64,000 bases of DNA, from the NCBI RefSeq assembly GCF_003711205.1, contig NZ_CP031013.1, forward strand, positions 3,700,501-3,764,500, written 5' to 3'. This document shows positions 40,057 through 50,381 of the stretch, piece by piece. This DNA comes from Polaromonas sp. SP1. Its GTDB lineage: Bacteria > Pseudomonadota > Gammaproteobacteria > Burkholderiales > Burkholderiaceae_C. The stretch's first letter is position 1. The number at the start of each line of letters is the position of its first letter. The notes beneath the pieces are model-generated. The model searched no databases. It was given only the letters and a program-made list of their open reading frames with translations, and was not told the origin of the DNA. The translations under genes and the position numbers were made by a program.

Positions 40057-40914
40057 TCAAGCAGGCGCGGTGACACGCCTTTGCCAGGGCCGCTCAAACA
40101 CCTGCCTGACAAAGGCATACAGGGCCCATAGCAGCAGCAAGGGGATCACCAGCGTCTGCAGCACAAAAATCACGATGAGCCGGATGATGTGTTCGGTGGC
40201 CTGCTCGGCTGCGCGCTTGAGGGTCTCCACGTGTTTCGTCACGTCGCCGTTTTTGGCCAGCCAGTCTTTCAGCGTCTCGACCATGCCGCGGTTGTCGGGC
40301 GCCGCGGCGACGGCCGGGTTGAGCTTGTCGGTCTGGCCTGCGGTGCGGTCGATGAGCTGCTGGCTGGAGACGTAATCAGCCGCCAGGAATTTTTGCCACA
40401 GCAAGTCGCTGCCCAGGGTGACCACGGGAATCGCAAAACGCAGCATCAGCAATATCACCAGCAGGCGCGACAGCCATGCAGGCACCTGCGGCTGGCGCAT
40501 GTAGCACCACCACCAGCCCAATGCGGCAGCGCTCAGCGCCAGTGACACGGGCCAGTAGCTGCCGATGCTGATCAGCGCTTTCTGGATGCCGAAGGCCACG
40601 CTGGCGGCCAGCATCAGATGCGAAAACTGCTCGACCAGGTCGTTGACGGGATCGAGGATCTGCCCCGGCGCGAAGGTCACGCCCACGCCGAAAGGCTGCA
40701 CCGACGCCTCGGTGCCCTGCGCGACGGAGATCACGGCATTGAGCAGCCGCGCGGTCGCAAAGCTCACCAGTGCCCGCTTGAGGCCCGCATCGACCTGCTG
40801 CATGGCCGGTGCGTCCAGCGGCGCCAGCCAGGCGCAGGCTGTGAATGCCGCCATGGTGAACGCCACGAGGGCTCTTCGTACAAGCGGCATGGCAACAGGC
40901 AAAGCGATGGACAT
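40057..40914 (-). CDS. Uncharacterised membrane protein
   Basis: 285 residues with an N-terminal signal-like segment (RRALVAFTMAAFTACAWLAP), helices at about 95-115, 120-140, 150-170 and a C-terminal helix (RLIVIFVLQTLVIPLLLLWA). A periplasmic or cytoplasmic domain of ~75 residues (LAADYVSSQQLIDRTAGQTD, through VTKHVETLKRAAEQATEHII) precedes the last helix and may form a coiled coil. No family recognised. ATG 40914 has GGGAG upstream; the frame is open to 41085. Confidence 0.75.
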   Translation of the reverse strand: MSIALPVAMPLVRRALVAFTMAAFTACAWLAPLDAPAMQQVDAGLKRALVSFATARLLNAVISVAQGTEASVQPFGVGVTFAPGQILDPVNDLVEQFSHLMLAASVAFGIQKALISIGSYWPVSLALSAAALGWWWCYMRQPQVPAWLSRLLVILLMLRFAIPVVTLGSDLLWQKFLAADYVSSQQLIDRTAGQTDKLNPAVAAAPDNRGMVETLKDWLAKNGDVTKHVETLKRAAEQATEHIIRLIVIFVLQTLVIPLLLLWALYAFVRQVFERPWQRRVTAPA

Positions 40915-41084
40915 GGATCTCCCGCAAATATGAATAAGAGACTTGCTGCCGCGGTGCAGTAAGCGCCGCGGGTGAGGAGCATCTTGCCAGAAAGGCATGC
41001 CGCCGCCGGCTTGGGCTGTTTTAAGCATGTGATGGATGCGGGCCAGCCGGACGTGCCATTGGCCCTGAACGCTGTTTGCTATCA

Positions 41085-41135
41085 ATTCAGGAGCTACCAG
41101 CCCATGTATTTATTGGGCTAAAGGCCAATTTGACT
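41085..41135 (+). repeat. Interspersed hairpin repeat, family A (copy 4)
   Basis: TTTGCTATCAATTCAGGAGC head, then TTGGGCTAAAGGCCAA and TTTGAC tail. Confidence 0.7.
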
Positions 41136-41142
41136 CATAAAA

Positions 41143-41167
41143 AAAAGGACCTCAACGAGGTCCTTTT
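41143..41167 (-). terminator. Rho-independent terminator for ygiQ
   Basis: AAAAGGACCTC pairs with GAGGTCCTTTT around a 3-base loop; on the minus strand an eight-T tract follows. Located 22 bases past the ygiQ stop. Confidence 0.9.
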
Positions 41168-41188
41168 ATCAGTGATGTCGCCAGCGTC

Positions 41189-43585
<2,397 letters not shown>

Positions 43586-43749
43586 AGGTGTGCGGGTAAC
43601 ACTCGATTGTAAGGTTTACCCTGAGTTTTGCCTCTTTATTCGGCATTTAAGCCCTACAAACCCCTCTCAATGCACGATTGGGGTGTTTAAAGTGGCCTCA
43701 TGACCACGAATGGCCCCGAATTGACCTGCCCCTTCCCTCCAATATCCCC

Positions 43750-44160
43750 ATGACGCCTTTCACCGCCGCCCTGCTCGCCGACGCGATCCTGGTGCTGCAT
43801 GTCGCCATCGTCGCCTTTGCCGTGCTCGGCCAATTGCTGTTTATGGCCGGTGGTTGGCGCGGCTGGGCCTGGGTGCGGATGGCGTGGGTCAGGCTCGCGC
43901 ACCTGGCGCTGATCGGCTTTGTAGTCGCGCAAAGCTGGCTGGGCGAAATTTGCCCCCTCACGATTTGGGAGCAGGCCCTGCGGTTGCGGGCTGGGCAAAC
44001 CAGTTATGGCGGCTCGTTCATCGAGCACTGGCTGTCTCGGCTGATTTTCTTCAACGCGCCGGCCTGGGTGTTTATCGTGGCCTACACCGCGTTCGGTGTG
44101 CTGGTGCTGCTGAGCTGGTGGTGGTGGCCGCCGCACTGCAAGCGCACCCGAACCCGCTGA
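43750..44160 (+). CDS. DUF2784 membrane protein
   Basis: 136 residues with about four helices (LLADAILVLHVAIVAFAVLG, VRLAHLALIGFVVAQSWLGE, LIFFNAPAWVFIVAYTAFGV). The GEICPLTIWEQALR motif, with its conserved Cys and Pro, is diagnostic of DUF2784. Start ATG 43750 gives the family length. Its stop is two bases from the convergent ABM gene end, so no terminator separates them. Confidence 0.88.
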   Translation: MTPFTAALLADAILVLHVAIVAFAVLGQLLFMAGGWRGWAWVRMAWVRLAHLALIGFVVAQSWLGEICPLTIWEQALRLRAGQTSYGGSFIEHWLSRLIFFNAPAWVFIVAYTAFGVLVLLSWWWWPPHCKRTRTR

Positions 44161-44162
44161 AC

Positions 44163-44507
44163 TCAGCCGTGCAGTTCGCGGCTGTCCGGGGGCGCCTCGT
44201 CGCGCTCGTTCAGGCCGTAGTCGCGCAGCACATGGGCCACGCGCAGGCGGTAATCCTCAAACACACCGCCGCGGCCGCGGCTTTGCGCCTTGCGGTGGGA
44301 TTCGAGCCGGCGCCATTCGAGCACGGCAGCCTCGTCCCTGAAGAAGGACAGCGAGAGCAGTTTGGCCGGATTGCTCAGGCTTTGAAACCGCTCGATGGAG
44401 ATAAAGCCGTCGATCTTTTCCAGTTGGGGCTTGAGCGCCGCGGCGATGTCAAGGTAGGTTTGTTTGTGGCCTTCGGCAGGCTGCACTTCAAAAATGATGG
44501 CGATCAT
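44163..44507 (-). CDS. Antibiotic-biosynthesis-monooxygenase (ABM) domain protein
   Basis: 114 residues with the ABM ferredoxin-like fold: MIAIIFEVQPAEGHKQTYLD, GFISIERFQSLSNP, LLSLSFFRDEAAVLEWR, then a C-terminal extension (YRLRVAHVLRDYGLNERDEA). Such proteins are small heme- or quinone-linked monooxygenases or unknown partners. Translated 47 bases after the P450 gene and likely co-transcribed with it. AAGAAGAG precedes the ATG at 44507. Confidence 0.85.
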   Translation of the reverse strand: MIAIIFEVQPAEGHKQTYLDIAAALKPQLEKIDGFISIERFQSLSNPAKLLSLSFFRDEAAVLEWRRLESHRKAQSRGRGGVFEDYRLRVAHVLRDYGLNERDEAPPDSRELHG

Positions 44508-44554
44508 GGCAGGCTCTTCTTTTCGTGATGATGGCGGTACTTGGGATGGTGGCA

Positions 44555-45745
44555 TCAATCCACAAACACCGGAATCCGGGCATTCATGGAGGGCCGGTAC
44601 TGCCAGCTGAAGGATGAAGCGGCCTGCAGGCGACCAGACACCAGCAAGGTCTTGACCGCCGCCGCAGCAATTTGGCAAGCCAGCGCCTGACCCGGGCACT
44701 GGTGCGCACCGCGGCCAAAGCCGGGCACGTCCCGGTCCGGGCGGTCCAGCAGGAATTCGTCCGGCCTGGCATTGCACAACGGGTCGCGCCCTGCCGCGGC
44801 GAGCACCAGCAACACCACATCGCCCGGCTGCAGCGAAACACCCGCCACCTGCGTGGCCTCGGCCACAAAGCGGCGCGTGTTGTGGATGGACGGGTCGAAG
44901 CGGCTGACTTCATTGACCATCTGGAGCAGCTTGCCGGGCTCGCGGCGCATCGCGTCCAGCAAGGCCGGTTGCGTTGCCAGGGCCACGATGCTGTTGCCGA
45001 TCAAGCCCGCGGTCGCTTCGTACGTCTGCGACAGCAAGCCGACTGCATTGGCCAACAAGGCGCGTGCGTCGCGCCAACCCACTTGCGACGCTTCATACTG
45101 CAACCGTGCCAGCGCGCTGCCGGGATGAGCGTTGGCATCCCGCACCAGCTCGGCAAACCTCGCCAGCAAGGCCGAAGCCGCATCGGCAGACGCCGCCAGT
45201 TGCGCCGCTGTGCTGACGGGCGACAGGCAGGCCACAAAGTCACCCATCCAGCGCGCGACCTGGGGCAGCTCATCTTCGGCAAAACCCAGCATGTCGGCCA
45301 CGGCCATTACGGGCACTTCAAATGCCCAGCGCGAAAGCGCGGACCCGTGCAGCGGACCCTGCCCCGCCTGTGTTGCGGCCAAAACTTCAGTGCGGGCTTT
45401 AACGCGGCCCAGATCCACACCGGCCAGAAAGCGCTGCAAGGCCAGCTTGGGCGCATCGTGCCGCAGGCCCTCGTTCATGCGCACCAGGTGGCCAAACACC
45501 TCACCGGCGGCCGAACCCACGATGGCAGCAGGCACCGGCTCGGCGGCAGGGCGCACATGGCAGGCCGGGTTGCCGAGCACCGCTTTCACACTGGCAGCGC
45601 TGCCGGCGATCCACAGCTTGCGCGGCGCGTCAAACACCAGCGCAGGGCCTGCGACCAGCGATGCGTAATACGGGTAGGGATTGCGGTGGGCGGATGCCGC
45701 AAGAATGTGTTCGGGGGCCGTTTCAGGTTTTGCGTGAGGCGTCAT
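44555..45745 (-). CDS. Cytochrome P450 with atypical I-helix
   Basis: 396 residues. The heme-binding FGRGAHQCPG has Cys 350, the K-helix ExxR is EVSR (279-282). The I-helix reads LLSQTYEATAGLIGN (238-251), which aligned to the usual AGxET(T) gives Gln-Thr-Tyr-Glu-Ala-Thr: the acid is kept (Glu 243) but the threonine that normally relays protons to iron-bound oxygen is Ala 244 and the Gly is Thr. Activity may rely on substrate or water for proton delivery, or use peroxide. Start 45745 or 45754 (neither with a clear ribosome site). The ABM gene follows in the same direction; redox partners are not adjacent. Confidence 0.9.
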   Translation of the reverse strand: MTPHAKPETAPEHILAASAHRNPYPYYASLVAGPALVFDAPRKLWIAGSAASVKAVLGNPACHVRPAAEPVPAAIVGSAAGEVFGHLVRMNEGLRHDAPKLALQRFLAGVDLGRVKARTEVLAATQAGQGPLHGSALSRWAFEVPVMAVADMLGFAEDELPQVARWMGDFVACLSPVSTAAQLAASADAASALLARFAELVRDANAHPGSALARLQYEASQVGWRDARALLANAVGLLSQTYEATAGLIGNSIVALATQPALLDAMRREPGKLLQMVNEVSRFDPSIHNTRRFVAEATQVAGVSLQPGDVVLLVLAAAGRDPLCNARPDEFLLDRPDRDVPGFGRGAHQCPGQALACQIAAAAVKTLLVSGRLQAASSFSWQYRPSMNARIPVFVD

Positions 45746-45836
45746 GAATGCCATTTTTGCGGAAACAGCGCGCTGGATGCTTCGCTCCCGGCCGAAGTGT
45801 GCGGGCCTGGCCCGGAGCATCATTCACAATGAAATA

Positions 45837-45909
45837 GGCTTCCAGCCCAATCACCACCTCGGCTAACAGCTATCAAATCAATAGCAGATCAATAGCAGAT
45901 CAATAGCAA
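45837..45909 (-). repeat. Interspersed hairpin repeat, family A (copy 5) with tandem duplication
   Basis: On the minus strand the TTTGCTATTGATCTGCTATT head holds three tandem 11-base units (AATAGCAGATC, AATAGCAGATC, AATAGCAAATC on +), then GATAGC, and GGGCTGGAAGCC. Confidence 0.75.
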
Positions 45910-45917
45910 ATCCATTT

Positions 45918-47213
45918 TCAACTCGTAGCCGCCCGTTCGCGCGCCGCCAGCACCTGGCCCCGGCAATCACCAAACCCGATGCGCCGAAAGCCGCTGCGCT
46001 CGCACGAGGCGCGCAGGATGACCGCGTCGCCGTCTTCCAGGAATGTGCGCGTTTCGCCGTTGGCCAGCGTCAGCGTGTGCTTGCCGCCCAGGCTCAGCTC
46101 CAGCAACGAGCCGGCCTGCTCCGGCTTGGGGCCTGACAGGGTGCCCGTGCCCAGCAAATCGCCGGGCTGCAGGTTGCAGCCGTTGACGGTGTGGTGCGTG
46201 AGCATTTGCGCGACGGTCCAGTAGGCGTCCAGAAAATTCGATTGCGACAGGCGCTCGGGGCCCTGGCCTGCATCACGCATGGCCTGCGTTTCCAGCCAGA
46301 CTTCCAGCGCCACGCCGATACAGCCCTGCCGGCGGTTGGCCGGCGAATCAAGATACGGCAAAGGCTGCGGGTCGCTTTCAGGGTGGGCAAACGGCGCACG
46401 AAACGGCGCCAAAGCCTCCATGGTCACGATCCACGGCGAGATGGTGCTGGCGAAGTTCTTGGCGAGGAAGGGGCCCAGCGGCTGGTATTCCCAGGCCTGC
46501 ACATCGCGCGCCGACCAGTCGTTGAGCAGCACCATGCCAAAAGCGTGCGCTTCGGCCTCGTCCATGGAGATCGGCTCGCCCAATGCATTGCCCTGCCCCA
46601 CCAACACGCCCAACTCCAGCTCGTAGTCCAGCCGGTGGCTGGGCCGCAAGAGCGGGATCTCTTCGTTCGGACCCTTGGTCTGGCCCAGCGGGCGGTGAAA
46701 GGCCTGGCCGCTCACGCCGATCGACGAGGCCCGGCCGTGGTAACCGATGGGCACCCACTTGTAGTTGGGCAGCAGCGGCGCGTCGGGGCGAAACAGCTTG
46801 CCGACGGTGGTGGCATGGTGGATGCCGGTGTAGAAGTCGGTGTAGTCGCCGATGCGGCACGGCAGGTGCAGGGTGACCGCATCCTGCGGCGCCAAGAAGC
46901 CTGACCACTCAGCCTGCTTTGCGCTGCCTTCAGCCAGTCCCTGAGAGATGGCGGCCCGCAGCGCGCTGAGCGCCGCCGGGCTTTGCCCCATCAACGCGTT
47001 CATGTCGCCGGTATCGATCAGCCCTGCCGCGCGCAAATCCAGCACCTGGTCGCCAATCGCCACACCGATCTTGCGCGCGCCTTGCGGCCCGTCGCTGTAG
47101 GTGCCAAACGGCAGGTTTTGAATGGGAAAGTCGGTGCCGGCCTCATTGGCCGAAGCGACCCAGCTGCGCAGTTGCGGGTCGTGGGTGGCGTTGAGTAATT
47201 CGTTCATGCGCAT
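45918..47213 (-). CDS. fahA: Fumarylacetoacetase
   Basis: 431 residues. FahA hydrolyses fumarylacetoacetate to fumarate and acetoacetate, the last step of homogentisate breakdown. The metal- and substrate-binding segments are DYTDFYTGIHHATTVGKLF, RPSHRLDYELELGVLVG, LLNDWSARDVQAWEY and TLSGPKPEQAGSLLEL. The ATG overlaps the hmgA stop (TGATG), showing coupling; an ATG six bases on also has a better spaced AAAGG. Last gene of the operon. Confidence 0.94.
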   Translation of the reverse strand: MRMNELLNATHDPQLRSWVASANEAGTDFPIQNLPFGTYSDGPQGARKIGVAIGDQVLDLRAAGLIDTGDMNALMGQSPAALSALRAAISQGLAEGSAKQAEWSGFLAPQDAVTLHLPCRIGDYTDFYTGIHHATTVGKLFRPDAPLLPNYKWVPIGYHGRASSIGVSGQAFHRPLGQTKGPNEEIPLLRPSHRLDYELELGVLVGQGNALGEPISMDEAEAHAFGMVLLNDWSARDVQAWEYQPLGPFLAKNFASTISPWIVTMEALAPFRAPFAHPESDPQPLPYLDSPANRRQGCIGVALEVWLETQAMRDAGQGPERLSQSNFLDAYWTVAQMLTHHTVNGCNLQPGDLLGTGTLSGPKPEQAGSLLELSLGGKHTLTLANGETRTFLEDGDAVILRASCERSGFRRIGFGDCRGQVLAARERAATS

Positions 47214-48529
47214 CAGCCTTTGAATTGGTCTTTGAGCCCGGCCCAGCAGTTGCTGTAGCCGGCGTCCAGCGCCCCGCCCTCCAGCGCATAGGCCGTCGGG
47301 ATAAAGCGGTAACGGCTTTCAAACATGAAGGCCAGCGTGTTGTCCAGCTTGTGCGGCGCCAGCGGGGCTGTACTGGCTTTCTCGAAGGCCTCGGTGTCGG
47401 GGCCGTGCGGCACCATGCAGTTGTGCAGCGATGCGCCGCCGGGCTTGAAGCCCTCGGGCTTGGCGTCGTACTGGCCGTAGACCAGGCCCATGAATTCGCT
47501 CATGAGGTTGCGGTGGTACCAAGGCGGGCGAAAGGTGTTCTCGGCCACCAGCCAGCGCGGCGGGAAGATCACAAAATCGCAGTTGGCCGTGCCCGGCGTA
47601 TCCGACGGCGAGGTCAGCACGGTAAAGATCGACGGGTCCGGATGGTCGTAGCTGATGGAGCCTATCGTCATGAAGTTGGCGGTGTCGTATTTGTAGGGCA
47701 CCAGGTTGCCGTGCCAGGCGACCACGTTAAAGGGGCTGGCCGGTTGCACGGCAGACCACAGGCGGCCGCCGAATTTCTTGATGATTTCAAAACCGCCTTC
47801 GGGCGCCGGCGTGGTGTCGAACGCTGCCGTGGGCGCGAGGAAGTCGCGGGCATTGGCCAGGCCGTTGGAGCCGATGGGGCCGAGCTCCGGCAGGCGAAAG
47901 TGCGCACCGTAGTTTTCGCAGAGGTAGCCGCGCGACGCACCGTCCGGCAAGGCCACGCTGAAAGCCATGCCGCGCGGCACCACGGCCACTTCACCAGGCT
48001 TCACATCCAGGATGCCCAGCTCGGTCGTCAGCACGACACAGCCCTGCTGCGGCACCAGCAGCATCTCGCCGTCGGCATTGACCAACGCACGCCGCTGCAT
48101 CGAACGGTTGGCGACATACATGTGCGCGGCCATGCCGGTTTGCGCCTCGGCGTCGCCATTGGCCGCCACCGTGCGGATGCCGTCCACAAAATCCAGCGGC
48201 TCTGCGGGGATGGAGAACGGGTTCCAGCGCAGCGGGTCAGGCGGCGTGAGGCTGCCGCCTGCCGCGCCCGTCGTCCACTGCGGCTGTGCGTACAGCGTGT
48301 AGCCGCCCGTCACCACAGAGGGCTGGCGGCGGTACATCCAGGTTCGGCGGTTCTCGGCGCGCGGCGCGGTAAAGGCGGTGCCCGAGATCAGTTCGGTGTA
48401 CAGGTCATGCGGCGCGCGCTGCGGGCTGTTGCGGCCTTCGGGCAAGGCGCCGGGGACGGCTTCGCTGGCAAATTCATTGCCGAAGCCGGACTGGTAGCGC
48501 AGGGTGTTGGTGGAGGTGTTGGTGGTCAT
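47213..48529 (-). CDS. hmgA: Homogentisate 1,2-dioxygenase
   Basis: 438 residues. HmgA cleaves homogentisate to maleylacetoacetate with O2 and Fe(II). Typical stretches are [19 protein letters not shown] at the N-terminus, the [19 protein letters not shown] iron-site region and [13 protein letters not shown]. The ATG at 48529 has GGGAGAAAC upstream. Coupled to fahA; the maleylacetoacetate isomerase between the two reactions is not in the window. Confidence 0.95.
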   Translation of the reverse strand: MTTNTSTNTLRYQSGFGNEFASEAVPGALPEGRNSPQRAPHDLYTELISGTAFTAPRAENRRTWMYRRQPSVVTGGYTLYAQPQWTTGAAGGSLTPPDPLRWNPFSIPAEPLDFVDGIRTVAANGDAEAQTGMAAHMYVANRSMQRRALVNADGEMLLVPQQGCVVLTTELGILDVKPGEVAVVPRGMAFSVALPDGASRGYLCENYGAHFRLPELGPIGSNGLANARDFLAPTAAFDTTPAPEGGFEIIKKFGGRLWSAVQPASPFNVVAWHGNLVPYKYDTANFMTIGSISYDHPDPSIFTVLTSPSDTPGTANCDFVIFPPRWLVAENTFRPPWYHRNLMSEFMGLVYGQYDAKPEGFKPGGASLHNCMVPHGPDTEAFEKASTAPLAPHKLDNTLAFMFESRYRFIPTAYALEGGALDAGYSNCWAGLKDQFKG

Positions 48530-48622
48530 GGAGTTTCTCCCGGGTCTCAAATGTGCGGTTCGGTTCAATCGGTTTCAGTCAGAGGCGCAATGTCTTCGCT
48601 GTCACCACTGCCATTACTGTCA

Positions 48623-49093
48623 TTACTCGCCGGCCTCGCCGGCTTCCTCGCCAGGCTCGATGCCACCGGCCCTGGCTTGCTCGATCAGGCGGTCAAAAAA
48701 ATCGCTGAGCTGTGTGCGCTCGGCCGCGCTCAGCACGCCAAAAATATCCTGGTTGCGCTGGCCCACCACCTCCATGGTGCGCTGCCACGCCTTCTTGCCC
48801 TTGGGGGTGAGCGTCAGCACCACGCCGCGCCCGTCCGTCTTGCTGGCGGCCTTGACCACCAGGCCCTGGTCGACCAGCGACTGCGCGGCGCGGCTGGCCT
48901 GGCCTTTGTTGAGGTTGGCTTTTTGCGCCAGGTCGTTCACCGACAGCGGCGCGAAGGTGCCCACCGCCGTGAGGCAACGGCCGTCGCTCATCGACATCCC
49001 CGCCCCGGACACATAAGCGCGCTGGCTTTCGATGTCGGTCAGCTTGTGCAGCAGGTGCAGCCGGTAGGTCAGGGTTCTGTCGAGCTTGATCAT
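48623..49093 (-). CDS. MarR-family transcriptional regulator
   Basis: 156 residues with the winged HTH of MarR: LSVNDLAQKANLNKGQASRA then AQSLVDQGLVVKAASKTDGR and GVVLTLTPKGKKAW. The acidic low-complexity end (EPGEEAGEAGE) is unusual. Located between the Bug gene and hmgA in the same direction, it probably controls this operon; a 16-base palindrome lies just upstream, and two others lie upstream of the monooxygenase gene. Confidence 0.9.
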   Translation of the reverse strand: MIKLDRTLTYRLHLLHKLTDIESQRAYVSGAGMSMSDGRCLTAVGTFAPLSVNDLAQKANLNKGQASRAAQSLVDQGLVVKAASKTDGRGVVLTLTPKGKKAWQRTMEVVGQRNQDIFGVLSAAERTQLSDFFDRLIEQARAGGIEPGEEAGEAGE

Positions 49094-49110
49094 GTCGGTC
49101 TTGCCTTCAT

Positions 49111-49126
49111 CCGGTCCGTGGACCGG
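49111..49126. promoter_or_regulatory. 16-base palindrome upstream of the marR gene
   Basis: CCGGTCC-GT-GGACCGG, perfect arms, 18 bases before the MarR start codon. It could be an operator or a hairpin ending the Bug gene; it differs from the GTTGCG palindromes at 52073. Confidence 0.4.
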
Positions 49127-49153
49127 CTTGTTGTTCAGTCGGTGGCCGGCGCG

Positions 49154-50128
49154 TCAATCCAGCTTGATGCCGCTGTCCTTGATCACCTGCGCCCATTTTT
49201 CGCGTTCAGCCTTGGCGTAGCTGGCCATCTGGGCCGGCGTGCTGGGCGTGGGCTCCAGGCCCAGCACCTGAAAGCGCGCCTTCACCGGCGTGGAATTGAG
49301 CGCCTCCACCAGCGATTTGTTCAGTTTAGCGACCACGTCGGCGGGCGTTCCGGCGGGCGCGGCAAGGCCTTGCCAGGCATAGGCCTCAAAACCCTTGAGT
49401 CCCTGCTCGTCCAGCGTCGGGATGGTCTCGAAATTTTTCACACGCTGCGGGCTGGCGATGCCGATGGCGCGCAGGCGGCCGGCATTGATAAAGGCCATGC
49501 CGCTGGCGGTGTCGACAAACATGAAGGGCAACTGGCCGCCGGCCACGTCCTGCACCGCGGGCGCTGCGCCGCGGTAAGGCACGTGCACCAGGGGCAGGCC
49601 CGTCTTGCCGCGAAACAGCTCGGTCGCCAGGTGGTGCGGGCTGCCGGCGCCGGGCGTGGCGTAGCTGACGCCGGCCTTCTGCGTTTTGGCCCAGGCCATG
49701 AACTCGGCCAGGTTCTTCGCAGGCACGGCCGGGTGAACCACCAGGATCATCGGAAAGCGCGCCAGCAGGCCGATGGGGGCCAGGTCTTTTTCAGCGCTGT
49801 AGCCCAGCTTGCTGTACAGCGCCGGGTTGGCGGCCAGCGTGGCGGTGTCGCCGGTCAGCAAGGTGTAGCCGTCGGCTTTGGCACGGGCCACGTACTCGGC
49901 GCCGATGTTGGTGGCGGCGCCCGGCTTGTTGTTGATGACGAGGGGCTGGCCCAGGGCCTTGCCCATGGTTTCGGTCAACGCACGGGCCACCACGTCGGAG
50001 CCGCCGCCTGCCGGATAAGGCACGACCCATTCAATCGGCCTGGCGGGGTAGGTTTGGGCCGAGGCAGTGGCTGCTGCAAAAGCCAGCAGGCCCAGAGTGC
50101 GGCGCAGGAAAACGGGAAGGCGTTGCAT
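49154..50128 (-). CDS. Bug-type tripartite tricarboxylate transporter substrate-binding protein
   Basis: 324 residues with an N-terminal signal (LRRTLGLLAFAAATASA) and the Bug start YPARPIEWVVPYPAGGGSDV. GKPGAA-type NNKPGAATNIGAEYVARAK and the HVPYRGAAPAVQDV loop are typical. Bug proteins capture carboxylates for TctAB-like permeases; here an aromatic acid of the 3-hydroxyphenylacetate type is plausible from context. ATG 50128 has CCGGAGAC upstream. No TctAB lies in the operon; a tctA starts past the window end at 64000, far away. Confidence 0.9.
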   Translation of the reverse strand: MQRLPVFLRRTLGLLAFAAATASAQTYPARPIEWVVPYPAGGGSDVVARALTETMGKALGQPLVINNKPGAATNIGAEYVARAKADGYTLLTGDTATLAANPALYSKLGYSAEKDLAPIGLLARFPMILVVHPAVPAKNLAEFMAWAKTQKAGVSYATPGAGSPHHLATELFRGKTGLPLVHVPYRGAAPAVQDVAGGQLPFMFVDTASGMAFINAGRLRAIGIASPQRVKNFETIPTLDEQGLKGFEAYAWQGLAAPAGTPADVVAKLNKSLVEALNSTPVKARFQVLGLEPTPSTPAQMASYAKAEREKWAQVIKDSGIKLD

Positions 50129-50164
50129 GGTGTCTCCGGAATGTTGTGAAAGGAACATAAAAAA

Positions 50165-50365
50165 TCAGGTGTTCGCCAGGCGCTCGGCCTGTGCGATCAG
50201 CGCCAGTGCCTGGCTGCCATCGGCCTGTTTGCTCAGCAGCGCGAGCGCCAGCGTGGCCAGGAACAAAGGCGCTTTGGCCTCGCCGACGCGGGCCGTCGCC
50301 TCGGCCAGCGCGGTGTAGGTCTGGTCCAGGTGGCTTGCGGGCGCGGCCGTTGTGGGTGTGGTCAT
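50165..50365 (-). CDS. Small partner protein (DUF2783-like; MhaB-like)
   Basis: 66 residues: SHLDQTYTALAEATARVGEA and FLATLALALLSKQADGSQAL. Short helical protein of the DUF2783 type, which is found beside flavin monooxygenases. In Pseudomonas putida the two-component 3-hydroxyphenylacetate 6-hydroxylase has a ~63 kDa flavoprotein (MhaA) and a very small coupling protein (MhaB); this gene and the next upstream match that size pair. AGGAG precedes the ATG at 50365; 16 bases after the monooxygenase gene. Confidence 0.7.
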   Translation of the reverse strand: MTTPTTAAPASHLDQTYTALAEATARVGEAKAPLFLATLALALLSKQADGSQALALIAQAERLANT

Positions 50366-50381
50366 GGGTTTCTCCTGAACA

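Noticed and set aside
47225..50149. A 974-residue open frame on the plus strand
   Set aside because: It lies antisense to hmgA, the MarR gene and the Bug gene, whose motifs are clear; the composition is that of GC-rich shadow frames.
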